Assembly: GCF_036046055.1 (NCBI RefSeq) | Contig: NZ_CP107939.1 | Span: forward strand, 8,060,001-8,124,000 | Direction of reading: 5' to 3' | Length of the DNA stretch: 64,000 bases | DNA from: Nocardia sp. NBC_00403 | GTDB lineage: Bacteria; Actinomycetota; Actinomycetes; Mycobacteriales; Mycobacteriaceae | Shown: positions 45,212 through 53,789 of the stretch, one piece after another | How the letters are laid out: each line of letters opens with the position of its first letter | How positions within the stretch are numbered: the first letter of the stretch is position 1 | Notes under the pieces: generated by a model | Databases searched by the model: none | Seen by the model: only the letters and a program-made list of their open reading frames with translations | What the model was told of the DNA's origin: nothing | Translations under genes and position numbers: made by a program

Positions 45212-46371
45212 ACGATATCGATGAAACACACTCCCGGCGTTGGCGTTTGGTGCTCGGCACCGCTGCCGAACCGAGCCTCGGCGGCCTCGGGTCCGGCGAC
45301 GATCAGGCGATGGACGCGGCGTTGTCGGCCCTATACAACACCGACGACACCACGTCGTCCGGCAAACGTGCGGCGGGCCTCGGCGGCTCGGCGCCGAAAG
45401 TCGCTCGCTGGCTCGGCGACATCCGCACCTATTTCCCTTCTACGGTCGTGGAGGTCATGCAGCGCGACGCGGTCGACCGGCTGAACCTGACACAGCTGCT
45501 GCTGGAACCCGAGCTGCTGGAAGCGGTGGAGCCCGACGTCCACCTCGTCGGCACGCTGCTGAGTCTCAATGGCGTAATGCCCGAAACCACCAAGGCGACA
45601 GCGCGAATGGTGGTGGAGAAGGTCGTCCGCGAGATCGAGCAGCGCATCGCCGCACACACGCTCGCGGCCGTCTCCGGCGCGCTGAACCGCGCCGCCCGCA
45701 TCGGCCGCCCACGCCTGCGCGATATCGACTGGGACCGGACCATCCGCAAGAACCTCGCGCACTACCTGCCCGAACACCGCACCGTGGTGCCCGAACGCCT
45801 CGTCGGCTACGGCCGCAAAGCCCAGGCGGTGCGCCGTGATGTGGTGCTGGCCATCGACCAATCCGGCTCGATGGCCTCGAGCGTGGTCTACGCATCGGTG
45901 TTCGGCGCGGTCCTCGCTTCGATGCGCGCGCTGAAGACGTCCCTGGTCGTCTTCGACACCGAAGTCGTCGACCTCACCGAACAACTCGCCGACCCCGTAG
46001 ACGTCCTGTTCGGCACCCAGCTCGGCGGCGGCACCGACATCAACCGCGCCATCGCCTACTCCCAGTCACTCATCACCCGTCCCGCCGACACCCTGTTCGT
46101 CCTCATCTCCGACCTCTACGAAGGCGGCATCCGCAACGAAATGCTCCGCCGCGTCAATGCCATGAAGGAATCCGGCGTCCAGGTAGTAGTCCTGCTGGCC
46201 CTCTCGGATGAAGGAGCCCCCGCCTTCGACCACGACAACGCCGCCGCCCTGGCCGCCCTCGGCGTCCCCGCCTTCGCCTGCACCCCCAACAAATTCCCCG
46301 ACCTCTTGGCATTGGCCCTGGACCGAGGCGACATCCAATCCTGGGCCAACACCAACGCGGGCCAACCCTGA
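45208..46371 (+). CDS. yehP: VWA domain protein (YehP-like)
   Basis: A 387-aa protein, last gene of the cassette. The C-terminal half is a von Willebrand A domain with a complete MIDAS: DVVLAIDQSGSMASS (DxSxS), a Thr in GGGTDINRAI, and the Asp in FVLISDLYEGG. The N-terminal half is helical (IEQRIAAHTLAAVSGALNRA). ATG has GGAG at 7 nt. MoxR ATPases and VWA proteins form a known pair in which the ATPase probably remodels metal-dependent binding. Confidence 0.92.
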   Translation: MNDIDETHSRRWRLVLGTAAEPSLGGLGSGDDQAMDAALSALYNTDDTTSSGKRAAGLGGSAPKVARWLGDIRTYFPSTVVEVMQRDAVDRLNLTQLLLEPELLEAVEPDVHLVGTLLSLNGVMPETTKATARMVVEKVVREIEQRIAAHTLAAVSGALNRAARIGRPRLRDIDWDRTIRKNLAHYLPEHRTVVPERLVGYGRKAQAVRRDVVLAIDQSGSMASSVVYASVFGAVLASMRALKTSLVVFDTEVVDLTEQLADPVDVLFGTQLGGGTDINRAIAYSQSLITRPADTLFVLISDLYEGGIRNEMLRRVNAMKESGVQVVVLLALSDEGAPAFDHDNAAALAALGVPAFACTPNKFPDLLALALDRGDIQSWANTNAGQP

Positions 46372-46415
46372 CTCCCCCACGCCCGGAACAACACCGAGCG
46401 CCTCCTCGAGGTAGG

Positions 46416-47951
46416 TCACGGGCAGGCGGGTGACTTCTCGCCGGCGACGGCCAGCTGCTGGCAGGACCACACGCTGTCCAACCGCCAACTGCCGTCGACG
46501 GCTTCGAATCCGATGATCATCGGCACGGTTTTCTGTGGGATGGCTGCGCGCGTGGTGGCGTACATGACTCCGTCACCGTGGTCGGTCGTCTTGTCTACGG
46601 TGACTGCGACGCCCACGTAGGCACGCGCGATCTTGGTAATCAATTCGGGATCCTTGTCGTCGCCCATAGCCCGCAGTTTGTCAGCGGCGGGAACCGTCGG
46701 ATCCAGTGCGTTGCGGAGCTGATCGGTCAGCTCGGCCGGCGACGGGACCGGTGGGGCCGGACTCCTCGACGGGGCGTCGAGGCGCGGAACCGTCCCCGGA
46801 TACAGTCGTGCCACAACGTCCTGCCAGATGGACGCGGCGCTGATGGGCAGCAGGCTCCCGTAGGACGGCTCGTACTGGTTCGCGACGACCGCGACACTGA
46901 CCTTACGATCGGGCAGGTACATGGTTACCGCTGTATATCCGAGCACCGAACCGGTATGCCCCAGCCACGAACCCAACGGCATCAGACCGAGGCCGTAGCT
47001 CATCGGCGCACCGAACGCGGTCCCGGAGATGAAAGCCGTTCGCGCCCGCAGAGTTTCGGGCCGCAGAAACTGCCCCTGGACCAGCATCGGCGCGTAGGCG
47101 GCGAGATCGGTCACCGTGGAGGTCATGGAGCCGGCCGCGCCCCAGATCGATGGCGGGGTCCGCACCGTGACGTCGGTACGAACATCCGCGTTGTAGGCAT
47201 AACCCCGGCTGTCCGGCGCGGACAACGCCCCGTCGCTCGGATAGACCGTATCGGGCAACCCGTAGTCCCGCGCGAGATCGTTGATCACATCGCGTAACGG
47301 GCGTCCCGTGGCGCGTTCCAGCACCAGGCCGAGCAAGAAGAACTCCGAATTCGAATAGCTGGTGCGGATATTCGGCGGCTGCGTTTTGTCCGGGTGCGTC
47401 CTGATGACGCGCAGCGTGTCGTCGGTCGTCCATTCGCGGTCCGGCACCGCTGCCAACAGCTGCGGCGCGAACTCGGCATCGACGCCGAAATCGTAGACGC
47501 CGCCACGCATCCCGAGCAGATCGTGCAAGGTGATGGTGTCCCCGTTGGGAATGCCGTCGACGTAGTTGCTCAGCCGATCGTCAAGCAACAGCTTGCCGTC
47601 GTCGGCGAGCCGCAGCACCGCGGTGGCGGCGAAGGTCTTGGTGATACTGCCGATCCGGTAGTGGTCGCGCACTTCGGCCTTGCGACCGGTGCCGATGTCC
47701 GCGAAACCGTAGGCGCGACTGAAGGTTCCACGCTCAGGATCGACGATCGCCACGGCCGCGCCGGGTATCAGACCCGCGTCGATGTCGGCCTGCACGATCC
47801 GGTCGATCGTGCGCACCAGATCCTCGGGAAACGTTGCGGCCCGGTCAGGTTTCGCGCCGCCGCATCCGGCCACGAGCAGCAGAGCCGAGACCGACGCTGC
47901 CCCCAGTGCTCGCACCCACCGGTTCCGCCCACTTCGATTGCACCGAGTCAT
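46416..47951 (-). CDS. Serine beta-lactamase-fold lipoprotein with Mtb12-like C-terminal domain
   Basis: A 511-aa lipoprotein (lipobox LLLVAGCGG, Cys ~30). The class C beta-lactamase/DD-peptidase-like domain has the SxxK serine in GSITKTFAA, the YxN motif in TSYSNSEFF, and HTG in LGHTGSVLGYT, so the catalytic set is complete. After a Pro-rich linker (SRSPAPPVPSPAEL) there is a ~105-residue domain resembling the low-molecular-weight antigen Mtb12 fold (LTDQLRNALDPTVPAADKL ... SWRLDSVWSCQQLA). Probably an outer-leaflet esterase or peptidase; substrate unknown. Confidence 0.88.
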   Translation of the reverse strand: MTRCNRSGRNRWVRALGAASVSALLLVAGCGGAKPDRAATFPEDLVRTIDRIVQADIDAGLIPGAAVAIVDPERGTFSRAYGFADIGTGRKAEVRDHYRIGSITKTFAATAVLRLADDGKLLLDDRLSNYVDGIPNGDTITLHDLLGMRGGVYDFGVDAEFAPQLLAAVPDREWTTDDTLRVIRTHPDKTQPPNIRTSYSNSEFFLLGLVLERATGRPLRDVINDLARDYGLPDTVYPSDGALSAPDSRGYAYNADVRTDVTVRTPPSIWGAAGSMTSTVTDLAAYAPMLVQGQFLRPETLRARTAFISGTAFGAPMSYGLGLMPLGSWLGHTGSVLGYTAVTMYLPDRKVSVAVVANQYEPSYGSLLPISAASIWQDVVARLYPGTVPRLDAPSRSPAPPVPSPAELTDQLRNALDPTVPAADKLRAMGDDKDPELITKIARAYVGVAVTVDKTTDHGDGVMYATTRAAIPQKTVPMIIGFEAVDGSWRLDSVWSCQQLAVAGEKSPACP

Positions 47952-48041
47952 GATCCCCCCAACTGCATACGCCCGTCCACGAACGCGTGACTCCGCACGT
48001 TAGCAGCAGAACGCGATGGCGGGCTCTCGGTGTTGCCGCAG

Positions 48042-48240
48042 TCATGGGCCAGCCGTGGGCCAGCCGTCTTCGCCGACCTGGGAGAGGGTGCCGTCCGCAT
48101 GGTGGAGTATCGCGGGACTGTCGTCGGGGGCGAGGGCGAGCTTTTGGGGAGTGTCCTCGTAGAAGAAGGCGAGTAGGGCTGCTACCGACGGCGCGAGTTC
48201 GACTCGCCGAGAGTGGATTTCGAATATCCGGCTAGCCCTT
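48042..48240 (-). pseudogene. Coding-like remnant without a start
   Basis: The frame ending at 48042 reads ELAPSVAALLAFFYEDTPQK and LALAPDDSPAILHHADGTLS with codon use like real genes, but no start codon lies in the non-overlapping part. It may be the severed end of the gene at 48232, or a separate decayed gene. Confidence 0.35.
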
Positions 48241-48552
48241 CGTACCCGAGGCAGGCAGATCGGATGTGTCGAGCAGGGCGTGCCAGTAGTCCTCACGCAC
48301 TGCGTCCCACAGATCGAGGTAGCCGGGGAAGGCGTCACGAACCGTCGCCAGATCCGGCGGCGCCAACTCGTCGAACAACACCAACCCCGGCGCTCCCAGA
48401 GGCAACGGTTCCCTGCCCGGCCATCGATAGGCAGGGGAAGCATCGGCCCGATCCTGAACCCGCAGGATGCGAGCCCCCGAACGCAGTAGCCGCCAGGTGG
48501 CAACCTTCCGGCCATCGGGTGATTCGCTGGTGCGCAACCGTTCTCGGCGCAT
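48232..48552 (-). CDS. Hypothetical protein, second gene of a small leftward unit
   Basis: A 106-aa protein (MRRERLRTSESPDGRKVATW ... YLDLWDAVREDYWHALLD). Its ATG shares one base with the stop of the upstream 65-aa gene (TGATG). It is mixed alpha/beta with no family recognised. It lies upstream of and divergent from the XRE/DUF397 pair. Coding-like sequence continues beyond its stop in another frame, so a frameshift near 48240 is possible. Confidence 0.55.
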   Translation of the reverse strand: MRRERLRTSESPDGRKVATWRLLRSGARILRVQDRADASPAYRWPGREPLPLGAPGLVLFDELAPPDLATVRDAFPGYLDLWDAVREDYWHALLDTSDLPASGTKG

Positions 48553-48749
48553 CACCCCGCCTCCCGGTTCGTGCGCCCGATGCCGGGGGACGCCACACCC
48601 CGGCACCGGGACGATTCGGCGAGCACGGGCTGCTCCGCCCACTCACGTAGGGCGTACGCGAAGCGCTCGACCAGCTCGGCCGTCACGCCGACGTATGCGG
48701 TTGGTGGCCCGGTGAACGGGTCTCGTTGCGGAAGCTCACTATTCGGCAT
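48552..48749 (-). CDS. Hypothetical 65-aa protein divergent from the XRE regulator
   Basis: A short protein (MPNSELPQRDPFTGPPTAYV, then GVTAELVERFAYALREWAEQ) with one clear amphipathic helix. The ATG at 48749 is preferred; the frame upstream is open. It is translationally coupled to the next gene. Divergent position across the TTGCCAG repeats suggests control by the XRE protein. Confidence 0.5.
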   Translation of the reverse strand: MPNSELPQRDPFTGPPTAYVGVTAELVERFAYALREWAEQPVLAESSRCRGVASPGIGRTNREAG

Positions 48750-48871
48750 CTGCCGACCTCCGGGATTCGCCTGCGGCTGGGTGCGCCCGGCCCCTGACAA
48801 CTCCTGACGAAGGGGAAGGGAGAGTCATCCCGGGCGCACAACCAGCACACCACCGAACGAGCGAAATGGCT

Positions 48872-48978
48872 TTGCCAGGCTGAACATTTCAAGAAACTGC
48901 CCTAAAACGCCTGAGGGGCTGCCAAACTGGCACAACTGGATTGCCAGACTGAACATGCCGGATTGCCAGGCTGAACAC
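48872..48978. promoter_or_regulatory. Repeated operator-like sites upstream of the XRE regulator
   Basis: TTGCCAG(G/A)CTGAACA(T/C) occurs three times on the same strand: 48872-48887, 48941-48956 and 48963-48978; the last two are 22 bp apart (two helical turns). A palindrome TGCCAAACTGGCA lies at 48920-48932. The last copy ends 14 bp before the regulator ATG, where a bound protein would block expression. Confidence 0.65.
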
Positions 48979-48992
48979 GCAGGGGTGATTGG

Positions 48993-49877
48993 ATGGCCGA
49001 CGAAGGTTCCCGGAAGGCGCTCCCGCGCCGTCAGTTGGGCCGATACTTGCGCGCGCAGCGCACCGCCGAGAAACTGACTCTCGCGGACGTCGCGAAGTCC
49101 ATGGAGTGGAGCATCAGCAAGCTCGGCCGTATCGAGCGCGGGGAAGAGGGCAAGATTCGGAAAGCAGACGTCCAACAACTCTGCGACATTCTCGGCTTCA
49201 CCCCCGAGCGGACCGCCGTGATGGTTGGTCTCGCCCAACAGGCTGACGTCAAGAGTTGGTGGCACGCCTTCGGCGATCTGATCCCCGATGGGTTCGTGAT
49301 GTACGTGGATCTGGAGTGGGCGGCCCATGAGATGACGATCTATCGGCCGGACCTGGTTCCCGGCTTGCTACAAACAGCCGCCTATGCCCGAGCGCTTGAT
49401 CGAATCTACTTCCCCCATGACTCCGAGGAAGAGCAGGAGGGCCGTGTCCGGCTGCGTATGGAACGGCAGGCGATAATCAGCCGCAAGACTCGGCCAACCA
49501 GAGTGGATGTCGTTCTGCACGAATCGGTTCTGCACACCGTCGTGGGCAGTCCGGCAACCATGGCGGCCCAGCTCCGCCACCTCGCAGACATGAGTACCAA
49601 AGACAACGTCGGCGTTCGGGTGCTGCCGTACACCGCCGGAGTTCCGATTGGAGTACCAATTGGGCCGTTTGTGATCCTGGACTTCAAGCCAGACGAGGGC
49701 GGCGTCACTGAGCCGCCGGTAATCTACGTCGAGAACTTCACCGGCGACATGTACCTTGAACGTGGGCCGGATGTGGAGAGCTACCGTAGGGCGTCGACAA
49801 CGATCCAGCGCGCAGCGCTGGACGCTGTGAGTAGCCGGACCAAGCTTCGGAACGTAGCAAGGGAGTTTCTGTCGTGA
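48993..49877 (+). CDS. XRE-family regulator with DUF5753 (Scr1 type)
   Basis: A 294-aa regulator. Residues ~10-70 form the XRE helix-turn-helix (LGRYLRAQRTAEKLTLADVA, then SMEWSISKLGRIERGE). The rest is the DUF5753 domain, with the typical YRPDLVPGLLQTAAYARAL and IYVENFTGDMYLE. Such genes are usually followed by a DUF397 gene, as here (GTGA overlap), and the pair often controls differentiation or conflict-type functions in actinomycetes. It probably represses itself through the repeats upstream. Confidence 0.93.
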   Translation: MADEGSRKALPRRQLGRYLRAQRTAEKLTLADVAKSMEWSISKLGRIERGEEGKIRKADVQQLCDILGFTPERTAVMVGLAQQADVKSWWHAFGDLIPDGFVMYVDLEWAAHEMTIYRPDLVPGLLQTAAYARALDRIYFPHDSEEEQEGRVRLRMERQAIISRKTRPTRVDVVLHESVLHTVVGSPATMAAQLRHLADMSTKDNVGVRVLPYTAGVPIGVPIGPFVILDFKPDEGGVTEPPVIYVENFTGDMYLERGPDVESYRRASTTIQRAALDAVSSRTKLRNVAREFLS

Positions 49878-50080
49878 CCGTTGATCTTTCCGGGGCGCAC
49901 TGGTTCAAGAGCAGCCGTAGCTCAGGGGGCAAGGAGTGCGTCGAAGTCGCATTCCTCGATCGCGGTCATGTCGGTATTCGTGACTCGAAGAACCCGACCG
50001 GCCCGGCGCTGGTCTTCACCCCCAGCGAGTGGGACGCCTTCACCGCAGGCGTGAACGACAGCCAGTTCGACCACCCCTAA
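49874..50080 (+). CDS. DUF397 protein
   Basis: A 68-aa protein with the DUF397 pattern: WFKSSRSSGGKECVEVAF, VGIRDSKNPTGPAL, and FTPSEWDAFTAGV. Its GTG overlaps the XRE stop. DUF397 proteins act with their XRE partner, in some cases as small toxins or modulators neutralised by it; which applies here is unknown. A terminator follows. Confidence 0.93.
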   Translation: MTVDLSGAHWFKSSRSSGGKECVEVAFLDRGHVGIRDSKNPTGPALVFTPSEWDAFTAGVNDSQFDHP

Positions 50081-50100
50081 CCTTCGCTGACAACGCAAAT

Positions 50101-50133
50101 CCCCAGCTCATTTGTGCTGAGCTGGGGCATTTC
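50101..50133 (+). terminator. Terminator after the XRE/DUF397 pair
   Basis: CCCCAGCTCA (50101-50110) pairs with TGAGCTGGGG (50118-50127) with a 7-nt loop, followed by CATTTC. It lies 20 bp after the stop. Confidence 0.75.
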
Positions 50134-50529
50134 TCGCAGTTCGGCCCGCCCGGTTCGGGCAGGCCGCCTGCGTGAGATCGTTCGGCGCACATCGTTGGGA
50201 TGACAATGGCAGCCGCTCGCGGAGGCCCCGAACTCCGCTGAATCTCTACCAAACTGGTCTTGGCCCTGGACTACACCGGTCCCGGGCCAACACCTGCACA
50301 GCCAACACAGATCCGACGGTCAGTATCCCGCCGACAAACTCACCATGCCTTTGATCGCGTCGATGAACTTGTAGCCCATCCCCATGATGGCATCGAGAGC
50401 ACCACTGCCGAACCCCTTTCGAGACTGGTCAACAAAATCGGACAGCCGAGTGTTCGGCCCGCGTCGAGATCGGTACGCGGGCACATGATCTCCGTTGTGT
50501 GACAGTCGGTCACACAACCGGCGGCGCGA
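50134..50529. other. Gene-poor spacer
   Basis: No supported gene. A 65-aa minus-strand frame (50320-50517) ends with FIDAIKGMVSLSAGY and has a helical look, but has no Shine-Dalgarno or family; it could be the tail of a lost gene. Confidence 0.4.
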
Positions 50530-51357
50530 TCATCTGGTGATGGCTACTGTCGATTCCACCGGGCCCATCACGCCCCAGGCGGTCGCCGATTCCGGCACCA
50601 CGAGCGGGTGTATCGCCGCCGCTGCCGCGAGCAGTGTGATCGCGACGATGGCGTCGAGCCAGTAGTGGTTACCGGTGCCGACCACCACCAGGGTGGTGAT
50701 CACCGGATGCGCCAATGCCAGCCAGCGCCATGAGGTTCGGGTCGCGGCGACCACGGCGAAGGCGAGCAGCAGCGCCCATCCGACATGCAGTGACGGCATT
50801 GCCGCGAACTGATTCGACAGGCCGCCGGAATCAGGTGCGCCGTAGACCGATTGGCCGTGGATGGCGGCGAGGTCGACGAATCCGTACTGCGGCAGCATGC
50901 GCGGCGGCGCGAGTGGCATCAGCACATGCACCACGAGCGCGCCGCCGGTCAGCGCCACCATCAAGTTGCGGGTCCACCGGTAGTGCTCGGGCCGGAAAGT
51001 CCACAGCCACAACAGCACCGCGACCGCAACGGTGAAATGCGCGGTGGCGTAATAAAAATTCGCGGGCACCGCGAGAAAACTCCGGTCGACGAAGATCGCC
51101 TGCACCGTCGTCTCCTCCGGCAGTCCGAGCCGGTCTTCGAAACCGAGTATGGCGTGCGCATTGCCCATCGCGTGCATCGTGTCGTCGGCGGTGAACATGC
51201 GACCGACCCGATAGGCCAGATACAACACGGTGATCAACGCGAGCTGCCCGATCGCCTCACCGCCTCTGCCGTGCACCGCGGCCCGCACCCGTTCGGCCCG
51301 TTCGGCGAGCGCGGGCGGAAAACTCACGCTGGGACCACCGAAACCCACTGCCACCAT
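50530..51357 (-). CDS. PAP2-superfamily membrane protein (inositol phosphorylceramide synthase-like)
   Basis: A 275-aa membrane protein with about six helices. The PAP2/phosphatase motifs are SNQFAAMPSLHVGWALLLAF (SxxxH type) and GTGNHYWLDAIVA (HxxxD type), which form the vanadium-haloperoxidase-like active site. Helix LMVALTGGALVVHVLMPLAPPRM precedes them. Start ATG 51357 has GGAAGGGAG at ~11 nt. Likely acts on lipid phosphates at the outer face of the membrane; mycolic-acid bacteria have several paralogues. Confidence 0.88.
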   Translation of the reverse strand: MVAVGFGGPSVSFPPALAERAERVRAAVHGRGGEAIGQLALITVLYLAYRVGRMFTADDTMHAMGNAHAILGFEDRLGLPEETTVQAIFVDRSFLAVPANFYYATAHFTVAVAVLLWLWTFRPEHYRWTRNLMVALTGGALVVHVLMPLAPPRMLPQYGFVDLAAIHGQSVYGAPDSGGLSNQFAAMPSLHVGWALLLAFAVVAATRTSWRWLALAHPVITTLVVVGTGNHYWLDAIVAITLLAAAAAIHPLVVPESATAWGVMGPVESTVAITR

Positions 51358-51462
51358 CGCCAGCGGCTCCCTTCCTCATCGAAGCAGGCCGCCATCTACA
51401 ATTAAGTGGAGTAACAACCTCCGTTTACCGTAGCATCACCATCCGATGCAATTCACCGCTGT

Positions 51463-51836
51463 GTGACCGGAGAGACAAAGTTCCGGTCCTGGTGCGAAGC
51501 CCAGCGCATCGGCTACCTGATGACCGTGCCACGCAACCAGATCATCGCGAGCTGCACCCGCGCCGATCACCGTGTCGCACAATCACCTTCGGATGCATGG
51601 AAACAACTCAGCTGCGGTGCGGGAGCGAAAGGACCACGCAAGTTCGACTGGGCGGTGGCCTCGCTATTGGCCCCCACAGTCCGGCCGCGCCGCCATCTGG
51701 CGGTGGTCACTCTGGCGACGGCGCCACCAATACCGGGCCGAACAGGCCCACTACCAGCGGCGACATCGATTACAAAACTAAGTGCGGCTGGAGTACCGGC
51801 GCCGTTCGACGGAATGACCGCAGCCGATCCCTAGTC
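51463..51836 (+). pseudogene. IS701-like transposase fragment
   Basis: The frame reads FRSWCEAQRIGYLMTVPRNQ and AWKQLSCGAGAKGPRKFDWA, which correspond to the conserved internal region of IS701/DDE_5 transposases (the AW-x-LS-x-G-x-GAKG-x-R-x-x-DWA pattern). There is no proper N-terminus or DDE end, and the sequence after ~51670 is no longer transposase-like. The surrounding 51.36-51.9 kb holds no other gene. Confidence 0.7.
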
Positions 51837-51906
51837 GGCGCGGCGCACGTGAGCCGGCGGGAGGATCTCCTACCCCGAACCCACCGTGCCGCAACCGGTT
51901 CCCGGC

Positions 51907-53154
51907 TCATATGGTGAGGGTGACGTCCGCTCCGCTGAACAGCAGGTCGGGCTTGCGCGTGTTCGCCGATGTCACCTCTTCCGACAGACGCGCCCGTGGC
52001 GCGAGTTCGCGCAACTCACGCAGGAACACCTCGACCGCCAGGTTGGCCAGTTGCTTACCGGGGCAGATGTGCTTGCCGAACCCGAAGGTCAGCGGCAGCT
52101 TGCCGCCACCACGCAGATCCAGCGGGTTCCGGAATGCCGCCGGATCGCGATTGGCGGCGGCGAACATGACCAGCACGGGCCCCGCCGCGAGTTCCGTGCC
52201 GCTGCGCAGGGTCATCGGTCGGACCGCGCGACGTTTCCATGCCACCAGGCCGGGGTCTAGTTGGAGCACCTTGACGGCGACCTGCGCGGCGGTGTTCTGA
52301 TCCGCGAGCAGATCCCACCACTCCCGGCCCGGGTCACTCAGCAATCGCTGCACGCCCTGCTGAATGCTGCCGCTCACGGTGTGCACGCCTGCCGCAAGGG
52401 AATTCGCCATGGCGGACACGGCGACGCGACGGGGAACGCCCGCGTCGCGCAGGCGGCTCGCGAAGCCGGTCACCCGGTGGCGCCGGCTGCGCTCGACGGC
52501 CTGGTTGCTCACCGTGAACAGCTGGCCGAGCGCCCCCACCGCCTCGGCCAGTTCGCGGCCACGCATCCGACGGCCGAGCAGCCCGGATTGCGCACCGCTC
52601 CACACCGCCACCTGCGGCCAATCCGCTGAGGGTAGGCCGACCGCGGCACCGCCGACGCGCGCGGCGTAGGCGATCGACAGTGCCGTCACGTCCAGCCGCG
52701 ACACGACCCCCTCATCGAGGCCATGCAGCGCATGGTGAAAGTGCTCCACCATGGCCTCGATCCGCTGTGGCCGCTCGTCTCGCGAAATCGTGAAATGCCC
52801 TGCCGGACCGGCCATGGTGTCCCACACCTGTTTGTGCAAGGTGTCGTCGGTCAGGTTTGCGGTCGCCTTGGCAGGCAGTGGAACCAGGTGCCGGAAGAAA
52901 TGCGGAATTGCCTGTGGTGTGCCCGCGATTCGCGGGAATCCCACCAGCGGATCAAGCGAATTCCCGTTGGAGAGGGCGGGATCGGCCGCCTCCAGTACGT
53001 CGCGCACGTCGTCGTACTTCCAGAGCATCCGCAGACCGGAGGAATGGAGATAGGTCTGATCAGGCCAGTCGTGCAGGCGCTCGTACCGTTCGTCGCGTTC
53101 CTTGAACGACAACTCATTCGAAGTTTGCTCCGCAAACGGAAATTCCGCGACCAT
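51907..53154 (-). CDS. Cytochrome P450 lacking the ExxR motif
   Basis: A 415-aa P450. The haem loop LTFGFGKHICPGKQLA and an I-helix-like SLAAGVHTVSGS are present. In the K-helix the almost invariant ExxR is KVLQ (AAQVAVKVLQLDPGLVAW), so both Glu and Arg are replaced. A few P450 families, such as Streptomyces CYP157, also lack ExxR. The downstream KRRAVRPM region and the PERF-like FRNPLDLRGG segment remain. ATG at 53154 is used; GTG at 53196 would add 14 residues. No redox partner is near. Confidence 0.88.
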   Translation of the reverse strand: MVAEFPFAEQTSNELSFKERDERYERLHDWPDQTYLHSSGLRMLWKYDDVRDVLEAADPALSNGNSLDPLVGFPRIAGTPQAIPHFFRHLVPLPAKATANLTDDTLHKQVWDTMAGPAGHFTISRDERPQRIEAMVEHFHHALHGLDEGVVSRLDVTALSIAYAARVGGAAVGLPSADWPQVAVWSGAQSGLLGRRMRGRELAEAVGALGQLFTVSNQAVERSRRHRVTGFASRLRDAGVPRRVAVSAMANSLAAGVHTVSGSIQQGVQRLLSDPGREWWDLLADQNTAAQVAVKVLQLDPGLVAWKRRAVRPMTLRSGTELAAGPVLVMFAAANRDPAAFRNPLDLRGGGKLPLTFGFGKHICPGKQLANLAVEVFLRELRELAPRARLSEEVTSANTRKPDLLFSGADVTLTI

Positions 53155-53408
53155 CCCGTGCACCTGCCGACCATCAAGGACCGCTGTAACCCGCACGATG
53201 CTACGTGGTCGCTATGTCGATGTCGCCGATGAGGACAGTGATCAGTGAATCGAGTGCACCGGCACCGCCCGATGTTTCGGCCATCAGATGCCGGGCGGCG
53301 CGGGCGAGTTGCAGCTGGCCCTCCTGGATCCGGGAACGATCTGTTCGTTCGCGTTCATCAGCGCCATGATGTCGCGGTGGTCGAGTCGGTGCTGGTAGAT
53401 CTGATGTG
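53155..53408. other. Spacer with a coding-like minus-strand tail
   Basis: The frame ending at 53201 has gene-like codon use in its last ~45 residues (IQEGQLQLARAARHLMAETS, then GGAGALDSLITVLIGDIDIA) but no start in that part. An ATG just upstream (MALMNANEQ) is in another frame, so a frameshifted small gene is possible. Confidence 0.35.
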
Positions 53409-53759
53409 TTACTCGGCCGGGACTGCGGCGACGCGGCGGTGGCGCGTCCATCCGCGGACGCCGATGGCCATGGGCGCCAGGACGGTGAGGAACCCGGACA
53501 CGGGCTCGAATACGAGACCGAACGCAGTGAGAACAGCGGTTGCGGCGAGGATCGGCGCTGGCACGTAGCCGCGGGTTCGCTCCGCATCGATCACGGCGAT
53601 CCCGAAGCAGACGGCGGCGACTCCGAACGCAGTGAACCAGAACGAGAGCTCGGCCTGCTCGCGACCGGCCGCCCATATGGCAACACCGAGCACGGTGTGG
53701 GCCGATCCGATGAAGACGAGCAAGGCGCCCATGAGCGGGAACCTAGTTTTTGAATCCAT
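53409..53759 (-). CDS. DUF6463-like membrane protein
   Basis: A 116-aa protein with four hydrophobic helices (MGALLVFIGSAHTVLGVAIW; FWFTAFGVAAVCFGIAVI; PILAATAVLTAFGLVF; GFLTVLAPMAIGV) and the GSAHTVLGV and PVSGFLTVLAP motifs seen in DUF6463 proteins. ATG at 53759 was chosen; the upstream extension overlaps the TetR gene. It is divergent from a TetR regulator whose GTG is only 30 bp away, so it is the probable target. Confidence 0.78.
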   Translation of the reverse strand: MDSKTRFPLMGALLVFIGSAHTVLGVAIWAAGREQAELSFWFTAFGVAAVCFGIAVIDAERTRGYVPAPILAATAVLTAFGLVFEPVSGFLTVLAPMAIGVRGWTRHRRVAAVPAE

Positions 53760-53789
53760 ATTCCGAAACCTTGCCTTAAGCTGTCCCGC

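Noticed and set aside
50320..50517. 65-aa minus-strand ORF
   Set aside because: No Shine-Dalgarno, no family and no coupling to a neighbour; kept only as a note in the spacer entry.
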